A stretch of 9,043 bases of DNA from an uncultured Verrucomicrobiota bacterium. Lineage in GTDB: Bacteria > Verrucomicrobiota > Kiritimatiellia > RFP12 > UBA1067. Shown here in pieces: positions 7,161 through 9,043 of the stretch (positions within the stretch are counted from its first letter, which is position 1; the number at the start of each line of letters is the position of its first letter). Under the pieces are notes generated by a model. The model was not told where the DNA came from, made no database searches, and worked only from the letters and a program-made list of their open reading frames with translations. The stretch covers positions 1 to 9,043 of the forward strand of contig CAMNLN010000125.1 in NCBI GenBank assembly GCA_946543025.1, given 5' to 3'. A program made the position numbers and the translations under genes.

Positions 7161-8132
7161 TCATCGCTGTCTGGCCGTTGTCGATTGAGAGGCGGTGGTA
7201 CGGTATTTGCGCGGAGACATCCCGCAGAAGAGACAGAACTGCGACGAGAAGTGCGCGACCGACGAATAGCCGAGCGTGCGTGATATGGCGGCAATCGACA
7301 TGTCGCCTTTTTCAAGCAGCTCGCGGGCCTTCTGGATGCGGCAGTGGGCGATGAACGCGGCCGGGGGGAAGCCTGTCAGGCGCTTGAATTCCGAGGAGAA
7401 TAGGCTTTCACATCTGCCGACGACGCGCGCCATGCCTTCAATGGTACGGCGGACCTCAGGATGGGTACGGATGTCGGCAACGAGTTGCACGAGCGGAGAC
7501 GGGGCTGCGGGACTGTTCGCCTGCCGGACGGCATCCTGCACGAGTATCGCGAGAAGGCGCAGGAGAAGCGTCCGCAGAACAAGCGTGCGGTAGGTGCCAT
7601 GCGACAACTTGCCCAGCGTCTCGAAAAGCTCGTGGAACAGCTGCTTCATCTGGTCGTCAACGCGAAACACGGGTCGGCGAATCGACGTGAGGCGGCGGCG
7701 TAGCTCCAGCGCCTCTGCGGGAGGAAGCCCGAACGCCCGCGCGGCATTCCGGGCCGAGGGGATATCCAACAGGAGCCAGTAGTGCTGGTGTCCCTTGGCA
7801 TTGGAGACGAGGTGGTGCCGCATGTCGGGCTGGGTGAGGCACACTTCGCCCGGCAGAAGCGTGTGGCGGCGGCCCTCGATCTCGAAGTCGATGGAACCGC
7901 ACAGGCAGTAGTGCAGCTCGATGCAGCCGATATGGACGTGCTCGGGCAAGGCGGCGTGCGCGACCGCGTAGCGCGTGTGGCCGATGCCCGCGACAAACGG
8001 CAGGCCGTCGTCGGCGAGCGAAATGGTCTTGCGCTCCTTTGTGGTGCCGAGCCGCCCAAGAGGATGGTCGTCGCCTGGCGGACGCCCGTCCGTCAAGTGG
8101 AAGAACGCCTCGCTGTCGTTATCCCTTTTCAT
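7161..8132 (-). CDS. AraC-family transcriptional regulator with N-terminal cupin sensor domain
   Basis: A 323-residue cytoplasmic regulator. The N-terminal half carries an AraC-type cupin: PEHVHIGCIELHYCLCGSID (63-82) with His65, His67 and Glu72 spaced as in cupin motif 1, then the RRHTLLPGEVCLTQPDMRHH strand pair (88-107). This domain usually binds a sugar or related effector. The C-terminal AraC DNA-binding domain has its first helix-turn-helix at about 230-254 (ending CESLFSSEFKRLTG) and its second at 279-311 (SIAAISRTLGYSSVAHFSSQ, ending MSPRKYR). These fit the family signature. The ATG at 8132 is the first possible start: an in-frame TGA lies 15 bases upstream with no alternative start codon between, and no Shine-Dalgarno sequence is present. 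It lies upstream of the glycosidase gene and divergent from the small exported protein gene, so it is placed to control either or both. Effector unknown. Confidence 0.93.
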   Translation of the reverse strand: MKRDNDSEAFFHLTDGRPPGDDHPLGRLGTTKERKTISLADDGLPFVAGIGHTRYAVAHAALPEHVHIGCIELHYCLCGSIDFEIEGRRHTLLPGEVCLTQPDMRHHLVSNAKGHQHYWLLLDIPSARNAARAFGLPPAEALELRRRLTSIRRPVFRVDDQMKQLFHELFETLGKLSHGTYRTLVLRTLLLRLLAILVQDAVRQANSPAAPSPLVQLVADIRTHPEVRRTIEGMARVVGRCESLFSSEFKRLTGFPPAAFIAHCRIQKARELLEKGDMSIAAISRTLGYSSVAHFSSQFCLFCGMSPRKYRTTASQSTTARQR

Positions 8133-8141
8133 GGCAGGGGA

Positions 8142-8171
8142 AGTATATCAAAGGGCGCGACATGTTGGCAT
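8142..8171 (-). promoter_or_regulatory. Putative promoter of the AraC gene, near-leaderless
   Basis: TATACT (8147 to 8142) is a five-of-six -10 match, with ATGCCA (8171 to 8166), a four-of-six -35 match, 18 bp upstream. Nine bases separate the -10 from the ATG at 8132, predicting a leader of about 2-3 nt. The context CTTTGATATACT resembles the TTTTGATACAAT element before the glycosidase gene. Identified by eye, without statistical support. Confidence 0.4.
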
Positions 8172-8235
8172 TGCAAAAAACATTATGATTGATTCTTGAA
8201 AATTTTTGCGCCGACGGTGTGTTATCCTTTTTGCG
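8171..8235. repeat. Three TTTTTGC elements in the AT-rich divergent promoter region
   Basis: TTTTTGCG occurs at 8203-8210 and again at 8228-8235 on the plus strand, exactly 25 bp apart. An inverted copy, GCAAAAA, sits at 8173-8179. The stretch 8171-8205 is distinctly AT-rich against the GC-rich surroundings. The inverted copy lies just upstream of the proposed AraC -35, and the second direct copy ends ten bases before the Shine-Dalgarno of the next gene. They could be AraC operator half-sites or a shared activator site. No clear -10/-35 pair for the plus-strand gene was found; TATCCT (8223-8228) is a weak -10 candidate. Confidence 0.3.
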
Positions 8236-8244
8236 TAATTTGAC

Positions 8245-8251
8245 AAAGGAG
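8245..8251 (+). promoter_or_regulatory. Shine-Dalgarno site that fixes the small-protein start at 8258
   Basis: AAAGGAG lies six bases before the ATG at 8258. This favours that codon over the in-frame TTG at 8189, which would place extra residues ahead of a clear signal peptide. Confidence 0.8.
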
Positions 8252-8257
8252 CATATC

Positions 8258-8533
8258 ATGCGGCAAACCTTTTGCATCGTGATTGGCGCTGCGCTGGCCG
8301 TCGGCCTGGCGCGTACCGCTGAAGCCGTGGACTGGCAGTTCACCGGCGCGACGAACCGCACGTTCGTCGCAGTTCGGTCCGGCACGATCGCCACCGAATT
8401 CAACTCGGTCGTTCCTGCCGCGCGCTGGGGGGACTTCGTCGGCGAGTTTGATTCTCGCATTCCCTCCGCCGTTCGGAGCGTTGGGCACAACATGCGCTCG
8501 GACGCCGCCGGCACCATGATCATCTTCCGCTGA
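8258..8533 (+). CDS. Small exported protein of unknown function (91 aa)
   Basis: I do not recognise this protein. It has a clear signal peptide (MRQTFCIVIGAALAVGLARTAEA, cleavage before Val24), leaving a mature chain of about 68 residues. The mature part has no cysteine, no hydrophobic transmembrane segment, and no sulfatase-type Cys-x-Pro-x-Arg site. It starts with VDWQFTGATNRTF, has a middle with GDFVGEFDSRIPS (58-70), and ends in a short hydrophobic strand GTMIIFR at the extreme C-terminus. The start is chosen from the strong AAAGGAG and the signal peptide. Only 20 bp separate it from the next gene, which also encodes an exported protein, so the two are probably co-transcribed and may act together outside the cytoplasm. 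The gene is divergent from the AraC regulator. Confidence 0.8.
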   Translation: MRQTFCIVIGAALAVGLARTAEAVDWQFTGATNRTFVAVRSGTIATEFNSVVPAARWGDFVGEFDSRIPSAVRSVGHNMRSDAAGTMIIFR

Positions 8534-8553
8534 AAAACTGAAAGGACATGACA

Positions 8554-9043
8554 ATGAAAACCAAGACCTGTCTCTCTCTGCTCGCGGCGCTCGCCGCCTC
8601 GGCGCTTGTCGCCTCCACGCCCGTCATCAAGGCGGACTCCGTGACGTTCTCACAGAATACGACTACACGGCTCGTCACCATCGGCTACACGCTGGAGGAG
8701 ACCGACGCCGTCGTGACGGTGGACGTGCTGACAAACGGCGTTTCCATCGGCGAGGAGAACTTCTCGAACATCGACGGCGACGTGAACAGGCGCGTCGCGC
8801 CCGGCGACCATCTGATCGTGTGGCATCCGCGCGCATCGTGGCCAGACCACGTGTTCACCAACAACGAGGTGTCCGTGGAAGTCCGCGCATGGGACGTGAC
8901 GATCCCGCCGGACTACATGGTGATCGACCTGTCCTACACCAACGCGCCCTTGCGCTACTACGTGAGCGAGAAGGCGCTGCCGGAAGGCGGCCTCACGAAC
9001 AATCTCTATCGTACCACAAAGCTGGTCATGCGCCGCATCCCCG
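8554..9043 (+). CDS. Exported protein, N-terminal module of a probable SUMF1/formylglycine-generating-enzyme-like protein, 3'-truncated by window edge
   Basis: The open frame runs to the window end without a stop (163 codons seen). A signal peptide covers roughly residues 1-27 (MKTKTCLSLLAALAASALVA, then STPVIKA). A beta-sandwich-like segment follows (SVTFSQNTTTRLVTIGYTL, residues 28-46), then VTVDVLTNGVSIGEENF, a DVTIPPDYMVIDLS linker, and RYYVSEKALP, ending KLVMRRIP. From memory, this module precedes a C-terminal FGE-sulfatase (SUMF1) domain in Kiritimatiellota proteins, with 'KLVMRRIP' leading directly into it. The SUMF1 domain itself is outside the window, so that part is inference. AAAGGA (8541-8546) is seven bases before the ATG at 8554; an in-frame ATG at 8548 is too close to the Shine-Dalgarno. 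It is the second gene of a pair with the small exported protein. Confidence 0.75.
   Translation, partial: MKTKTCLSLLAALAASALVASTPVIKADSVTFSQNTTTRLVTIGYTLEETDAVVTVDVLTNGVSIGEENFSNIDGDVNRRVAPGDHLIVWHPRASWPDHVFTNNEVSVEVRAWDVTIPPDYMVIDLSYTNAPLRYYVSEKALPEGGLTNNLYRTTKLVMRRIP

Noticed and set aside
5704..7164. 486-codon minus-strand open frame in another register over the glycosidase gene
   Set aside because: Arg/Gly/Ala-rich low-complexity translation typical of an out-of-frame reading; no recognised domain.
8240..8245. Perfect TTGACA hexamer upstream of the small exported protein
   Set aside because: A -10 at the usual spacing would fall inside the coding sequence (about 8263-8268, GCAAAC), and the hexamer overlaps the Shine-Dalgarno, so it cannot be the -35 of this gene.
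8189..8257. N-terminal extension of the small protein from a TTG at 8189
   Set aside because: It would bury the signal peptide behind 23 extra residues and ignore the strong AAAGGAG at 8245-8251 placed correctly for the ATG at 8258.

Overview
The window looks like a stretch of chromosome from a high-GC bacterium of the PVC group, most probably a Kiritimatiellota/Lentisphaerae-type gut or anoxic-habitat lineage. This is inferred, not proven. The main hint is the exported N-terminal module of the last gene, which resembles the leader region of the formylglycine-generating-enzyme-like (SUMF1) proteins I associate with that group. The gene mix also fits: Tat-exported hydrolases, a secreted six-hairpin-type glycosidase and an AraC regulator. 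No rRNA, tRNA, CRISPR array or recognisable insertion sequence is visible.

Layout. (1) Positions 1-416 hold the 3' part of queF (queuosine pathway), cut by the window edge. (2) Positions 521-4918 hold a tight plus-strand operon of three exported proteins: a ComEC/Rec2-like metallo-beta-lactamase-fold (MBL) lipoprotein with a twin-arginine leader, a second Tat-type MBL-fold protein of a different subtype, and a roughly 700-residue LVIVD-repeat beta-propeller. (3) Positions 4918-4969 hold a 52-bp minus-strand relic of an AraC-family DNA-binding domain, 81% identical to part of the intact AraC gene 2.4 kb away. It begins on the last base of the propeller gene's stop codon. (4) Positions 8132 down to 4989 carry two minus-strand genes: an AraC-family regulator with a cupin sensor domain, then a secreted (alpha/alpha)6-barrel glycosidase-like protein. 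Neither has a Shine-Dalgarno sequence, and both have a -10-like element a few bases before the ATG, so both may be leaderless. (5) Positions 8258-9043 carry a divergent plus-strand pair: a 91-residue exported protein of unknown function and the start of a large exported, probably SUMF1-type protein that runs off the window.

How the parts may work together. The AraC regulator sits between the glycosidase gene it probably controls and the divergent small-protein/SUMF1-type pair. The 125-bp divergent region is AT-rich and carries three copies of a TTTTTGC element that could be operator half-sites. The MBL-MBL-propeller operon has its own plausible promoter and good ribosome binding sites. Its substrate is unknown, but all three products appear to leave the cytoplasm, so an envelope-located metal-dependent hydrolase system is the most economical reading.
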